The notes: a model not told the origin generated them from the sequence alone. 41,960 nt of DNA from Methylocystis silviterrae (GCF_013350005.1 NZ_JABVWW010000022.1:1-41960), one strand, 5' to 3'; shown: positions 18,842 to 27,906, counted from the first letter of the stretch. Made by a program: numbers and translations.

Positions 18842-19012
18842 CCTTAGAGCGCTTCCCGATCACATGGAATCATGTGATCGATAAGGAATCGCTCAACATC
18901 AAAATTGGAGCAGGTTCTCATCGAAAAAGTCTGTCACCTTTTTCGGAACCTGCTTTAGAGCGCGGCTCGCGAAAAAGTGGGAACCGGTTTTTCGCGTAGA
19001 GCGCGCTCTAAA
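18842..19012. repeat. Composite palindromic intergenic element
   Basis: Three dyads in a row: CGATCACATG/CATGTGATCG (18857-18880); AGCAGGTTC...GAACCTGCT enclosing CGAAAAAG/CTTTTTCG (18909-18954); and CGCGAAAAA/TTTTTCGCG (18968-18996), the last enclosed by TTTAGAGCGC/GCGCTCTAAA (18954-19012). The structure is that of a dispersed non-coding repeat of Hyphomicrobiales genomes. It fills the gap between convergent lapA and dnaE2. Confidence 0.75.
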
Positions 19013-19035
19013 CTATGGAAGTCGATCAATTTATC

Positions 19036-19063
19036 TGCATTTGGGCGATTCCGCCCAAATGCA
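19036..19063 (-). terminator. dnaE2: Strong hairpin after dnaE2
   Basis: TGCATTTGGGCG-ATTC-CGCCCAAATGCA is a perfect 12-bp stem with a four-base loop, beginning 8 bp past the dnaE2 stop. It has no T-tract on either strand, so termination is likely from position and stability rather than a full intrinsic signature. Confidence 0.5.
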
Positions 19064-19070
19064 GCGTGAT

Positions 19071-22000
19071 CTAGTGAAAATCCCGCGATTTCGGCAGGAT
19101 GCGGACATTGCGCGGATGGCCGCCGCGCGGATGCTGGGGATGGATGAATTCGTCCGCGCGAGACAGCACGATTTCCGGCCGATGCGCTTCTGACAGCCTA
19201 TTGAGCTCTTGGCTGCGGTCGATAATGCGCTGCGCCATCAGATGCACGACGTTCTCGGGGCTCTTCTGCACCCTTCCTTCCACCAGCATGAGTCGTGACG
19301 CCATCGTCTCGCGGCGGTAGCGCTCGAAGAGCCGCGCCCAGATGACGACATTGAGGATGCCGGTTTCGTCTTCGAGCGTGACGAAAATGGCGTTGCCCTG
19401 TCCGGGCCGCTGCCGCACCAGCACGACGCCGGCGCCGCGCGCAAAGGCGCGGTCAGTGAGCGCCGAAACTTCCGCGCAGGACATGATCCGTTCGCGCGCG
19501 AAAATCGGCCGCAACACCGCCATTGGATGGGCCTTCAACGAAAGCCGCAGCGTCTGATAATCGGCCGCCACATGTTCGCCAAGCGACATGGACGGCAGCA
19601 GCGGATCTTCTTCACTGGCGAGTTCGCGCGCGTCCGCGGCCGCAAAGAGCGGCAGGGGTTTCGCGTCGGGCAGACGCCGCACGGCCCAGAGCGCGTCGCG
19701 GCGGTCGCTTTGCAAAGAACGGAATGCGTCGGCGTCGGCGAGCGCACGCATCGTCGCGCCGTTGAGCGCCGCCCGCCGCGCGAGATCTTCGACGCTGTCA
19801 TAGGGCTTCGTCCGCGCTGCGACGATGCGATGTCCTTCGTTCTCATGCACGCCGTCCGCCTGCCGAAAGCCGAGACGCAATGCCAAATTTCCGTCTTCCG
19901 CGCGCTCCAGCCTATTGTCCCATTCACTGAAATTGACGTCGATGGCGCGCACGTCGACGCCATGCTCGCGCGCGTCGCGCACGATCTGCGCCGGCGCGTA
20001 AAAGCCCATCGGCTGCGAATTGAGCAGCGCGCAGGCGAAGATCGCCGGATAGTGGCATTTGATCCAGGAGGAGATGTAGACGAGCTTGGCGAAGGACGCG
20101 GCGTGGCTTTCCGGAAAGCCATAGGAGCCGAAGCCCTTGATCTGCTCGAAGCAGCTTTGCGCGAAGCCACGATCATAGCCGCGCGCCGCCATGCGCTCGA
20201 CCATCAACGCCTCGAATTCATGGATCGTGCCGAGATTGCGGAAAGTCGCCATGGCGCGGCGCAGACGATTGGCTTCAACGTCTGAGAATTTTGCGGCGAC
20301 CATGGCGAGCTTCATCGCCTGCTCCTGAAAGAGCGGCACGCCCTTGGTCTTTTCGAGAACCTTGCGCAATTCATCCGCCGGCCCGTGCTCCGGCGCGGGC
20401 GAGGGATAGATCACCGGCTCGCTTCCGGAACGGCGGCGCAGATAGGGATGCACCATATTGCCCTGAATCGGCCCCGGACGCACGATCGCCACCTGAATGA
20501 CGAGATCATAGAATTCGCGCGGCTTCAGGCGCGGCAGCATGTTCATCTGCGCCCGGCTCTCGACCTGAAAGACGCCGATGGAATCGCCCCGGCATAGCAT
20601 GTCGTAGGTCGCTCTATCGTCGGCCGGCACATCGGCCAGGCCCATGTCTTTTCCCTCATGGGCGCGTAAATAATCGAAACATTTCCGAATGCAGGTGAGC
20701 ATGCCGAGCGCCAGCACATCGACCTTCATCAGGCCGAGCGCGTCGATGTCGTCCTTGTCCCATTCGATGAAGGTGCGCTCAGGCATCGCGGCGTTGGCGA
20801 TGGGCGTCAACTCGTCGAGCCGTCCGCGCGCGAGAACGAAGCCGCCGACATGCTGCGAGAGATGGCGCGGAAAGCCGAGCAGCCGGGTGGCGAAATGAAT
20901 GGCGCGGCGAATGATTGGATTTTCGGGATCGAGCCCGGTCTGGCGGATATAAGCCTGCGGAATGTCGGAGCCCCAACTGCCCCATTGCGTGCTGGCGAGC
21001 GCGGCGGTCACGTCCTCGGTCAGTCCGAAGACCTTGCCGACTTCGCGAATGGCGCTGCGCGGCCGGTAGCTGATGACGGTCGCGACGAGTCCCGCGCGCT
21101 CGCGGCCGTATTTGCCGTAAATATGCTGGATGATCTCTTCGCGCCGCTCATGCTCGAAATCGACGTCGATGTCGGGCGGCTCCTTGCGTTCCTGCGAGAT
21201 GAATCTGGCGAAGAGCAGATCATTCTCCGCCGGATCGACGCAGGTGACGCCGAGCACATAGCAGACGGCGGAATTGGCGGCGGAGCCGCGCCCCTGGCAG
21301 AGAATCCCCTTATCTTCGGCGATCCGCACGATGTCGTGGATGGTGAGAAAATAACGCGCATAGTCGAGCGTCTTGATGAGCGCCAGTTCTTCGCGCAGGA
21401 GCTTCTCGACCTTCTCCGGCACGCCGTCTGGATAGCGCATCCCCGCGTGGCGATAGGTCAGTTCCTCGAGCCAGTCCTGGGGATTGCGCCCGGGCGGCAC
21501 CGGCTCATCGGGATATTCATATTTGAGTTGATCGAGCGAGAAATCGACGCGCGCGAGAAAACATTGCGTCTCTTCGATCGCCTCTGGCGTCTCAGTGAAG
21601 AGACGCGCCATTTCTTGAGGCGTCTTCAAATGACGCTCGGCGTTGATCTCCAGCCGGCGCCCGGCTTGCGCGAGCGTCACGCCTTCGCGAATGCAGGTCA
21701 TGACGTCTTGCAGATCGCGCTGGCCGGGATCGGCGTAAAGCGCGTCATTCGTCGCAAGCAAAGGCGTCTGCGTTCGCGCGGCGATCTCTTTCAGTTTTGC
21801 AAGACGCCGCCTGTCGTCGCCCCGCCGCGGCATGGTCACGCCGAGCCAGACGTCGCTTGGCGCAAGATCATTGAGACGCGCAAGCATGGACGGCAGGCGC
21901 GCCAGATTGCGCGACGGCATGACGATCAGCAGCAGATCGCGGGCGGCTTGTGCGAGATCGTCGACATAAAGACGGCATTCGCCTTTCTTGGCGCGCAGAT

Positions 22001-22370
22001 TCCCTGTCGTCAGCAGCCGCGTGAGCCGCGCCCAGCCGTTGCGGTTTTGTGGATGAACGACGATGTCGGGCGTCTCGTCGGCGAAGACGAGCCGCACGCC
22101 GACGACGAGCTTAAAGGATTGAGCGCGCTCTGCGTCGATCTGCGCCAGAGGCGCGGCGTCGTCGCCGGCCGGCGGATCGCGCAATTTTTCGCGCAGCTCT
22201 TTAAGCGCGGCATAGGCGCGCACGACCCCGGCGACGCTGTTGCGGTCGGCTATCCCAATTCCGCTATGGCCGAGCAGCAGCGCCGTCAGCGCCATGTCTC
22301 CAGGATGCGACGCGCCGCGCAGAAAGGAGAAATTCGTCGCCGCGACGAGTTCGGCGAAAGGCGCGCTCAT
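19071..22370 (-). CDS. dnaE2: Error-prone DNA polymerase III alpha, DnaE2 (ImuC)
   Basis: 1099 residues, normal for DnaE2. It is the polymerase of the SOS mutasome and acts in translesion synthesis with ImuA and ImuB. A PHP domain occupies the N-terminus (FSFLRGASHPGDM, GIADRNSVAGVVRAY). The catalytic aspartates are Asp400 and Asp402 in PPDIDVDFEHERR and Asp551 in LMKVDVLALGML. A C-terminal OB-fold contains VRQRPGQGNAIFVTLEDETG. Its ATG overlaps the imuB stop (ATGA). The chromosomal replicative dnaE would be elsewhere. Confidence 0.97.
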   Translation of the reverse strand: MSAPFAELVAATNFSFLRGASHPGDMALTALLLGHSGIGIADRNSVAGVVRAYAALKELREKLRDPPAGDDAAPLAQIDAERAQSFKLVVGVRLVFADETPDIVVHPQNRNGWARLTRLLTTGNLRAKKGECRLYVDDLAQAARDLLLIVMPSRNLARLPSMLARLNDLAPSDVWLGVTMPRRGDDRRRLAKLKEIAARTQTPLLATNDALYADPGQRDLQDVMTCIREGVTLAQAGRRLEINAERHLKTPQEMARLFTETPEAIEETQCFLARVDFSLDQLKYEYPDEPVPPGRNPQDWLEELTYRHAGMRYPDGVPEKVEKLLREELALIKTLDYARYFLTIHDIVRIAEDKGILCQGRGSAANSAVCYVLGVTCVDPAENDLLFARFISQERKEPPDIDVDFEHERREEIIQHIYGKYGRERAGLVATVISYRPRSAIREVGKVFGLTEDVTAALASTQWGSWGSDIPQAYIRQTGLDPENPIIRRAIHFATRLLGFPRHLSQHVGGFVLARGRLDELTPIANAAMPERTFIEWDKDDIDALGLMKVDVLALGMLTCIRKCFDYLRAHEGKDMGLADVPADDRATYDMLCRGDSIGVFQVESRAQMNMLPRLKPREFYDLVIQVAIVRPGPIQGNMVHPYLRRRSGSEPVIYPSPAPEHGPADELRKVLEKTKGVPLFQEQAMKLAMVAAKFSDVEANRLRRAMATFRNLGTIHEFEALMVERMAARGYDRGFAQSCFEQIKGFGSYGFPESHAASFAKLVYISSWIKCHYPAIFACALLNSQPMGFYAPAQIVRDAREHGVDVRAIDVNFSEWDNRLERAEDGNLALRLGFRQADGVHENEGHRIVAARTKPYDSVEDLARRAALNGATMRALADADAFRSLQSDRRDALWAVRRLPDAKPLPLFAAADARELASEEDPLLPSMSLGEHVAADYQTLRLSLKAHPMAVLRPIFARERIMSCAEVSALTDRAFARGAGVVLVRQRPGQGNAIFVTLEDETGILNVVIWARLFERYRRETMASRLMLVEGRVQKSPENVVHLMAQRIIDRSQELNRLSEAHRPEIVLSRADEFIHPQHPRGGHPRNVRILPKSRDFH

Positions 22371-23974
22371 GCGAAGAGCCCATGCAGGAACCAGCGCGGC
22401 GCGGCGGTTTCGCTTTCATAGAGGCCTTCGCGAAACACCCAGAAGCGGTGGCCGTCGCGATCCTCCAGCCGGTAATAGTCGCGCGTTCGCCTGTCGCGGC
22501 CGACTGCGTTGCGCCACCATTCCGGCGCGATGCGCTCGGGCCCTTCGGCGCGGGCGATCAAATGGCGCACGCGGCGCCATTTGAAATGCATCGGCGGCCC
22601 GTCCGGGGTCTCCGCCATTGTGTCGATGGGCTGCGGCGGATCGAACAGAAACAGCGGCCGCAAGGGCGGTTCGGCCGGCTCCGGTTTCTCCCAGGAATTG
22701 GGTTTGGAAGGAGACGCCGCGTAAACATAGGAGGCGGCGCGCACGGGATCATGCGTCTCATGCGCCGCAAAGCGCAGCACGCGTTCGCGGCCAAAACGCG
22801 CCGCCAGGCGATCGACGAGATCGGCGACGTCGCCTTCCTGCGCGTCCTGCCGCTCGAAGCCGATCTGGCTTTGCGCCAGAGTTTCGGCGTTGAGGACGCA
22901 AAAGCGGATAACGTCGAAGCCGAATCCCGGATCGAGCGGATCGGCGAGCGAGTCGGCCTTCAGGCGAAAAAGACGCAGCAATGCCTCGACATTGCGCGAG
23001 GGCGCGCCGGTTTCGAAATTGAGGGCCGCGACGGCGCCGTCGGTGCGAAAGAAGCGCGCTTCAAAAGCGCGGCCGCCTTCGCCACGTCTTTCGAGAATGC
23101 TCATCGCTTCCGCGATCAACGGCCGCAGAACATTCTCTATCGCAGAGAGATCGAGAAAAGGCTCGGCGAAGCGCCGCTCGACCATGCATTCCGGCAAGGG
23201 CCGCAAGGGCGTGATGCGCGCGTCTTCGCGTCCCAGAATGCGGGTCAGCCGCCGCATGGTTTCGTCGCCAAAACGCGCCGTCAGCGCGGCCGAGGAACGA
23301 TCGGCGAGATCGCCCAAGCTCGTGAGGCCGGCGCGCGTCAGCGCCACGCTCGTCTCTTTTGGCGCTTCGAGCGCGGCGATGGAGAGCGGGCGTGTGAAAA
23401 TTTCATCTTCGCCCGGAGGCGTGACGCCCTCTTGGCCAAAACGCGCCAGAGCGCGCGCGGCCTCGGGCGTTCCGGCGACGGCGGCGCGGCCCGTGAAGGA
23501 GAGGCGCGCCATCGCCTGCAGGATGCAGGTCCGCATCATCGCTTCGCCGCCAAAAAGATGCGCGCAGCCGGTCGCGTCGAGCAAGAGGCCGCAGGGCGGA
23601 TCGAGCGCCACGAGCGGCGTGAACTGTTCGCAAAAGGCGGCCAGCCGCAGCATCAGCCGCTCGTCGGCGTCAGGGTCGGCCTGCGCGACGGCGAGATGGG
23701 GGGCGCGCGCCCTGGCGTCGGCGAGCGTCATGCCCGGCGTCAGACCGAGCGCGATCGCCTTTCGATCGAGCGCGTCGATGCGCAGCGCGCTGCGTTCTTT
23801 TTTGACGAGGATGAGCGGCGCGTCATCCGAATTTGCGTCCGGCTGTCTGAGGCGCGCCTTCGCCAGGCGCTCCGCCGACAGGAAGGGAAGCCACAGGGCC
23901 AGATAGCGACGATGCGTCGAATGTTCTGTCCTCGAAGGCGCCACGGTCACGGTTCCACTCCACACGCCACTCAT
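22367..23974 (-). CDS. imuB: ImuB, Y-family polymerase-like mutasome scaffold
   Basis: 535 residues from the ATG at 23974; the frame is open 74 codons further upstream, but the conserved protein begins RRYLALWLPFLSAERL at about residue 22. ImuB resembles Y-family polymerases but lacks their catalytic carboxylates and links DnaE2 to the beta clamp. Here DATGCAHLFGG replaces the catalytic block. The C-terminal RDYYRLEDRDGHRFWVFREGLY is typical. Several GTG codons just after 23974 could also be the start. Its beginning overlaps the end of imuA by about 150 bp, and its end overlaps dnaE2 by four bases. Confidence 0.9.
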   Translation of the reverse strand: MSGVWSGTVTVAPSRTEHSTHRRYLALWLPFLSAERLAKARLRQPDANSDDAPLILVKKERSALRIDALDRKAIALGLTPGMTLADARARAPHLAVAQADPDADERLMLRLAAFCEQFTPLVALDPPCGLLLDATGCAHLFGGEAMMRTCILQAMARLSFTGRAAVAGTPEAARALARFGQEGVTPPGEDEIFTRPLSIAALEAPKETSVALTRAGLTSLGDLADRSSAALTARFGDETMRRLTRILGREDARITPLRPLPECMVERRFAEPFLDLSAIENVLRPLIAEAMSILERRGEGGRAFEARFFRTDGAVAALNFETGAPSRNVEALLRLFRLKADSLADPLDPGFGFDVIRFCVLNAETLAQSQIGFERQDAQEGDVADLVDRLAARFGRERVLRFAAHETHDPVRAASYVYAASPSKPNSWEKPEPAEPPLRPLFLFDPPQPIDTMAETPDGPPMHFKWRRVRHLIARAEGPERIAPEWWRNAVGRDRRTRDYYRLEDRDGHRFWVFREGLYESETAAPRWFLHGLFA

Positions 23975-24629
23975 GCTGCTCTTGCCCCGCCGCGCCGCCA
24001 CGCTGGCGCAGCAGAAAAACCGTAAAAGCCGCTGATCCCGGCGCATTCGCCGCCAGCGCGCGGGAAGGCGCGGCGCGCACCAGCCAGCGGCTGGCGGCGG
24101 CGCTCGGCGCAGGGGAGGCGCCGATGCGCGTAACGAAGATCGGCGAGCCGGCGGCGGCCGCCGCCAGAGAGAGGCGCCGGCTCGCGGTGAGGTCATAGGC
24201 GCGCGCTTCGCCGAAGAGTTCGATCAGCGTCGCGCCCACAGTTGCGCAGCGCCCGGCCTCCAGGCCCGCCTGCAGCGCCTCCTTGGCGTCGCGCACGCGA
24301 ATGAAGGCGACAGCGGCGGGGTCGAGGCTGATGTCGGCGAGGCCCGGCGGATAGGGCGCGCCGGATTCGGCGGTCAGCGCCTCCTGCCGGACCCAGAGCA
24401 GCGGCTTCTCCGCGCCCGCCAATGCGCGCCTGGCGAGCGCCAGGGCGAAGCCCGTCGCCGCCGGGGCGTCGGCGGCGGTCCCGGCATAGGCCTCATGCAG
24501 CGCCGCCCGGAGAATGCCGCCGCCAAGCCGCCGATCAAGGGCGGGCGCGCCCAGCGCGATCGTCTCGGCAGCTGCGGCCGGATGGGCGCAAGCCAGGCTT
24601 TTCCGCAGCGACGCCAGCGGTTGGGTCAT
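23823..24629 (-). CDS. imuA: ImuA, RecA-like SOS mutagenesis protein
   Basis: 268 residues. ImuA is a RecA/SulA-related protein of the DnaE2 mutasome. ALDRRLGGGILRAALHEAYAG near residue 30 is the family start of the core, and the C-terminal EWRVEWNRDRGAFED is typical of ImuA. The ATG at 24629 is 8 bp from a LexA box. The 3' end runs over the start of imuB in a different frame, and because ImuB homology starts near 23911, an out-of-frame overlap of at least about 88 bp is real. Confidence 0.9.
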   Translation of the reverse strand: MTQPLASLRKSLACAHPAAAAETIALGAPALDRRLGGGILRAALHEAYAGTAADAPAATGFALALARRALAGAEKPLLWVRQEALTAESGAPYPPGLADISLDPAAVAFIRVRDAKEALQAGLEAGRCATVGATLIELFGEARAYDLTASRRLSLAAAAAGSPIFVTRIGASPAPSAAASRWLVRAAPSRALAANAPGSAAFTVFLLRQRGGAAGQEQHEWRVEWNRDRGAFEDRTFDASSLSGPVASLPVGGAPGEGAPQTAGRKFG

Positions 24630-24636
24630 CTCACGA

Positions 24637-24651
24637 GTTCCTGTTATGTTC
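24637..24651 (-). promoter_or_regulatory. LexA (SOS) box of the imuA operon
   Basis: GTTC-CTGTTAT-GTTC on the plus strand is an exact match to GTTC-N7-GTTC, the alphaproteobacterial LexA site. It starts 3 bp downstream of the -10 of the candidate promoter and ends 8 bp before the imuA ATG, so bound LexA would block transcription initiation. Confidence 0.88.
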
Positions 24652-24653
24652 TT

Positions 24654-24681
24654 ATAATGACTCCCGATGCGGGAGAGTCAA
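24654..24681 (-). promoter_or_regulatory. Promoter of imuA-imuB-dnaE2
   Basis: Read on the minus strand, TTGACT (24681-24676) and CATTAT (24659-24654) are separated by 16 bp; five and four bases match the sigma-70 consensus. The SOS box directly follows, which supports both calls. Confidence 0.65.
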
Positions 24682-24747
24682 GCTATGGGGTTAGGGAGAA
24701 CAATCAGGTGAAAGGGCGACTACACTCGCCCTCTGCTGAGGAACGCC

Positions 24748-24905
24748 CGCAAGTCGGGTTTACCCGACTTGCGCATATAAATGTCGATCTTGGGCTTGCC
24801 CAAGATCGGGGCGCGTCTCGAAGCGCGAGGGCGAGGTCCCGAGGGCGTCATGAAGGTTTCCTCGTCCTTCGAGACGCGGCCTTCGGCCGCTCCTCAGGAT
24901 GAGGA
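24748..24905. repeat. Composite palindromic repeat upstream of imuA
   Basis: Consecutive perfect dyads: CGCAAGTCGGGT/ACCCGACTTGCG (24748-24773), CGATCTTGGGC/GCCCAAGATCG (24785-24808), GCGTCTCGAAG/CTTCGAGACGC (24813-24877) and GCGGCC/GGCCGC (24876-24890). The last part, CTTCGAGACGC...CTCCTCAGGATGAGG, resembles repeats widespread in Hyphomicrobiales. This element fills the 300-bp region between imuA and the cytochrome gene; I see no gene in it. Confidence 0.75.
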
Positions 24906-24952
24906 AATCTTCACCCCATCGTCAGAGAAGCGTGCAGCGTCGTCTTCTGCGC

Positions 24953-26773
24953 TCACTTCGTCTTCAGATATTCGACAATGGCCATCGCGCCGGCGACGTC
25001 GTCCGACCAATCGAGCTTCAAGGTCTTGCCGTCCTCGACGACGTCTTTGTCGTGTCCCTTGTTGGAGAGCGCCGGAAAGGACGTCGTGTCGAAACGATAG
25101 CCCTCGCGCGAGAGCGTCTGCGCCGGCTCCCAGGAGAAGCCGACGAGCTTCTTGTCATAGTCCAGCCGGCTCTTGATGAAGACAGCCGGGCGCTCGCGCG
25201 GGACGAGGAGATGATAAAGCGTCGGCACTGAGCCGTTGTGCAGATAGGGGGCCTGCGCCCACACGCCGCCAAGCGGCAGCGCGTTATAGCCTTCATGCGT
25301 CGCGGGATCGGCCATGGAGACGTCGGCGCGGTTCTCCAGCGAGACCCCTTCGAACTTGGCGCAGGGCGCGATCCGGTCGCCCGAGGGCGGCATCTCGACG
25401 ACTCTCGTCGGCGGACAGATCTTCGTGAAACTGTCGCGGGCGTTTTTCGCAATTATATCACTAACGACCCGCGCCCGGCCGAGATCCGTGCCGAGGTCGT
25501 AGACCTTGCCGTTATGCGGCCGATGACACGCCGCGCAATTTTCTTCAAAGAGCGCCGCGCCCTTTTTTGCGAGCGCGAGATCGACGGGGAAGGGATAGAC
25601 GGGCGCCGGCAGATCGCGCAGCAGATCCTCGCTGAAAGCGGCGATGCGAATGTCGGTGTCGGCTCCGAGCCCCAACGTCAATTCGGCGGCGAGGTTGCGG
25701 AAGATCGGAATCGGAATATTGCCGTTCCATTGCCCGCCGCCGTCGACGAGTAGCGTGTGATCCGGGGACCAGCGCGCCAGCCGCTTCTCCTGCTCCCACA
25801 CGGCCATGAAGTCGGTGATGCCCGGCGTCGGCGGCAGGCTTGTCTTCGGATCGGGATTTTCGCCGCGCGCTTCGGCGGCGGCGTAGACCATCGACGTGCT
25901 GACTCCGGTCGCGTCGGCCATGCCGCCGAAGCCCTGGGTCATCTGCTCCTCGAAGCCTTTGTAGTTCTTGTAGACGAGGTCGAGCAGCGAGACGTATTCC
26001 AGTCCCGCACGCGTTAGATATTTGCCGATGATCGCTGGCGCGTCCTGCATGAAGAGCTCGATCTGACGCGTCTCATAGGCGGCGTCGAAGCGGCGGCCAG
26101 CGAAGGAGTAATTCTTGTAGAAGTAATTTCTGTCTTGGGCATGCGCCTTGTCGAGCGCTGTAAGAATGGCCCGAGTGGCGCGTTCGATCTTCTCCTCTGG
26201 CGTCGTCGCGCCGGCGGTGATCTTCTCGATCGTGTTTCTGACTCTGACGCGATATTGCACGAGATTGAACTGCGCGTTCACGCCGCCGTCGAGATAGCGA
26301 AAACTGCCGTCATCGAGACGCACGCGGCCGATATGGCAGGCGCCGCAACTCAACGCCGCGTAATCGACGGCGCCGCTGGGAGTGTCGCGCGCCAATCCGG
26401 TCCAGCCGAAGCCGCGCGCGATGGGGTAGGTGGGATCGCGCTCATCGATGAAGAGGCCGGCGACGTCGAGAAAATTATTCCCGCTGCCCCATTCTTCGGG
26501 CGCGAGCTTCGGCAGCAGCTTCAAAATGATGAAGGGCGCGCCATCCGTCAGGCCAAAGGGAAAATCCGCGAACCAACGATAGGCGACCGGCTTGCGGCTG
26601 ATGTAGGCGTCGAGCGCCTTCAACCGTCTTTCTTGCTCGGCGCGCCACTCGCCGCCGGCCGGCGCCGTTTGCGCCCAAACCGGCGCGTGGAGGCAGGCGT
26701 GTGACGCCAGCGCCAAGCCTGCGACGAACGAAACGCGCGCGATAGCGCTTGTGAGATGCGTCACCACGGCCAT
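24953..26773 (-). CDS. Exported di-haem cytochrome c, RoxA-like / cytochrome c peroxidase-related
   Basis: 606 residues from the ATG at 26773; a GTG at 26764 overlapping the upstream stop (GTGA) is an alternative. A signal peptide covers about residues 1-35. Two haem c motifs are present: C143GAC146H147 and C413AAC416H417, about 270 residues apart. CPPTRVVEMPPSGDR (453-467) and GVWAQAPYLHNGSVPTLYHLL (504-523) are hallmarks of the group that includes RoxA rubber oxygenase and other MauG/CcpA-related proteins. His512 or His574 (NKGHDK) could be an axial ligand. Its substrate is unknown: it may be a dioxygenase, a peroxidase or an electron carrier. The catalase-like gene overlaps upstream, so the two are surely one operon. 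Confidence 0.75.
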   Translation of the reverse strand: MAVVTHLTSAIARVSFVAGLALASHACLHAPVWAQTAPAGGEWRAEQERRLKALDAYISRKPVAYRWFADFPFGLTDGAPFIILKLLPKLAPEEWGSGNNFLDVAGLFIDERDPTYPIARGFGWTGLARDTPSGAVDYAALSCGACHIGRVRLDDGSFRYLDGGVNAQFNLVQYRVRVRNTIEKITAGATTPEEKIERATRAILTALDKAHAQDRNYFYKNYSFAGRRFDAAYETRQIELFMQDAPAIIGKYLTRAGLEYVSLLDLVYKNYKGFEEQMTQGFGGMADATGVSTSMVYAAAEARGENPDPKTSLPPTPGITDFMAVWEQEKRLARWSPDHTLLVDGGGQWNGNIPIPIFRNLAAELTLGLGADTDIRIAAFSEDLLRDLPAPVYPFPVDLALAKKGAALFEENCAACHRPHNGKVYDLGTDLGRARVVSDIIAKNARDSFTKICPPTRVVEMPPSGDRIAPCAKFEGVSLENRADVSMADPATHEGYNALPLGGVWAQAPYLHNGSVPTLYHLLVPRERPAVFIKSRLDYDKKLVGFSWEPAQTLSREGYRFDTTSFPALSNKGHDKDVVEDGKTLKLDWSDDVAGAMAIVEYLKTK

Positions 26774-27906
26774 TTTGGGAATCCCGTCGGCTCTTTGGGC
26801 TGGGACCGGAACTTCGAAGAGGCGATATAGACGTCGCGACGCAGCCGATTGATGCCGCCTATCGGTCGATGCGCCGTCAGCCCGTGCCATGGCGTGAACG
26901 CCATATGCTCGCATTCCGTCACCTGAAACGCATTGTCGAAATCTTGCTTGTCGATCTCGATCGTCGCGACATTTTGCTGCGGCGCGGTCGTCTCCGACCA
27001 TTCGGCGGTCGCGTCTTCGATTGGCAGCGAATCATCATTGCGCAGCTGGACTTTGAAATCGAAGACAGCCGGCTTGCCATTGGCGGGATCGAGGCTCTTC
27101 TTCATCGCCTCGCGCAGATAATTCGTGGTTGGATTTGCCGGCACGGGCGTCTTTTCCCCGCCTCTCGGCGTCACGCTGAATTTCGCGACCCTGTCGGGGC
27201 CATAGAGAAACGGCGCAGCGGAAAAATACGGACTCTCGAGCGGATTGCCGACATTGGTTTGCTGGATCTTCTTGACGACCGCCGCCGTCTTCAGTCGATC
27301 GGGCGACAGGGGCGGCGTAAAAAAGGACGTGATGTCGTCATGTTTCGCGAGCTGAATTTTGGTGACTTCCAGATATTCGGAGACGTTCGGGAAGGCGAAA
27401 CCGGGAAGATTGATCAGCAGGAAGTCCTGCGTCTTCGCGCCGGGTTCGTTCAGCAGCGTCTCTCCCTCGACGCCGATGAGCTTGATCGCCATGCCGCGGC
27501 TGTCGGGTCCCTTCTTTCCAAGATCGGGCGCAAGAAAGGGCGTAGCGTTGGAGAAGCGAATCCAGGCCGGATATTTCTTGCCCGGCGTCGCGAAGACGCC
27601 AGCCCGGTAATTCTGGGGGATATCGGGATTGACGATGAACGTCGCTTTGACGCAGCCGTGATCTTTTGGATGCACGCCGCGCCGCGCCATGCCTTCAGGA
27701 TAGCGCATCTGCAGAAGCTGCGTGGTGAGCGAAATGATCTGCCCAATCTGCTCGGCTTCGCCCGGAGGCGCCTTTTCGAACTTGGTGAGCGGCGGCGGCG
27801 TCGTGACGGCGGCTGCCGCCTGCTCGGCGTGGGCGCCTTGGCGCGGACTTGTTGACACGGCCAAAAGCATGGCGGCCGCGACAGACGCGCTCCGTCTCTT
27901 TGTCAT
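26761..27906 (-). CDS. Exported catalase-like haem protein
   Basis: 381 residues, smaller than classical catalases (about 480 or more). A signal peptide covers roughly 1-28. The catalase fold is indicated by the distal-His region HPKDHGCVKATF (His83), PAWIRFSNAT, DSRGMAIKL, and the proximal R-x3-Y motif Arg356/Tyr360 in NRLRRDVY. The position of the distal Asn of true catalases appears to be Lys in AKTQDFLLIN, which points away from simple catalase activity and toward peroxidase or hydroperoxide (allene-oxide-synthase-like) chemistry; this is inference. A GGGGAGGA ribosome-binding site precedes the ATG. The gene overlaps the cytochrome gene by 13 bp. Confidence 0.8.
   Translation of the reverse strand: MTKRRSASVAAAMLLAVSTSPRQGAHAEQAAAAVTTPPPLTKFEKAPPGEAEQIGQIISLTTQLLQMRYPEGMARRGVHPKDHGCVKATFIVNPDIPQNYRAGVFATPGKKYPAWIRFSNATPFLAPDLGKKGPDSRGMAIKLIGVEGETLLNEPGAKTQDFLLINLPGFAFPNVSEYLEVTKIQLAKHDDITSFFTPPLSPDRLKTAAVVKKIQQTNVGNPLESPYFSAAPFLYGPDRVAKFSVTPRGGEKTPVPANPTTNYLREAMKKSLDPANGKPAVFDFKVQLRNDDSLPIEDATAEWSETTAPQQNVATIEIDKQDFDNAFQVTECEHMAFTPWHGLTAHRPIGGINRLRRDVYIASSKFRSQPKEPTGFPKWPW

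Noticed and set aside
20850-24025. Two long plus-strand open frames (523 and 547 codons) opposite dnaE2 and imuB
   Set aside because: They mirror the codon periodicity of the real genes, lack ribosome-binding sites and show no recognisable domains.
24748-24905. CRISPR array, suggested by successive repeats
   Set aside because: The dyads differ from each other and there are no equal-length spacers or cas genes.
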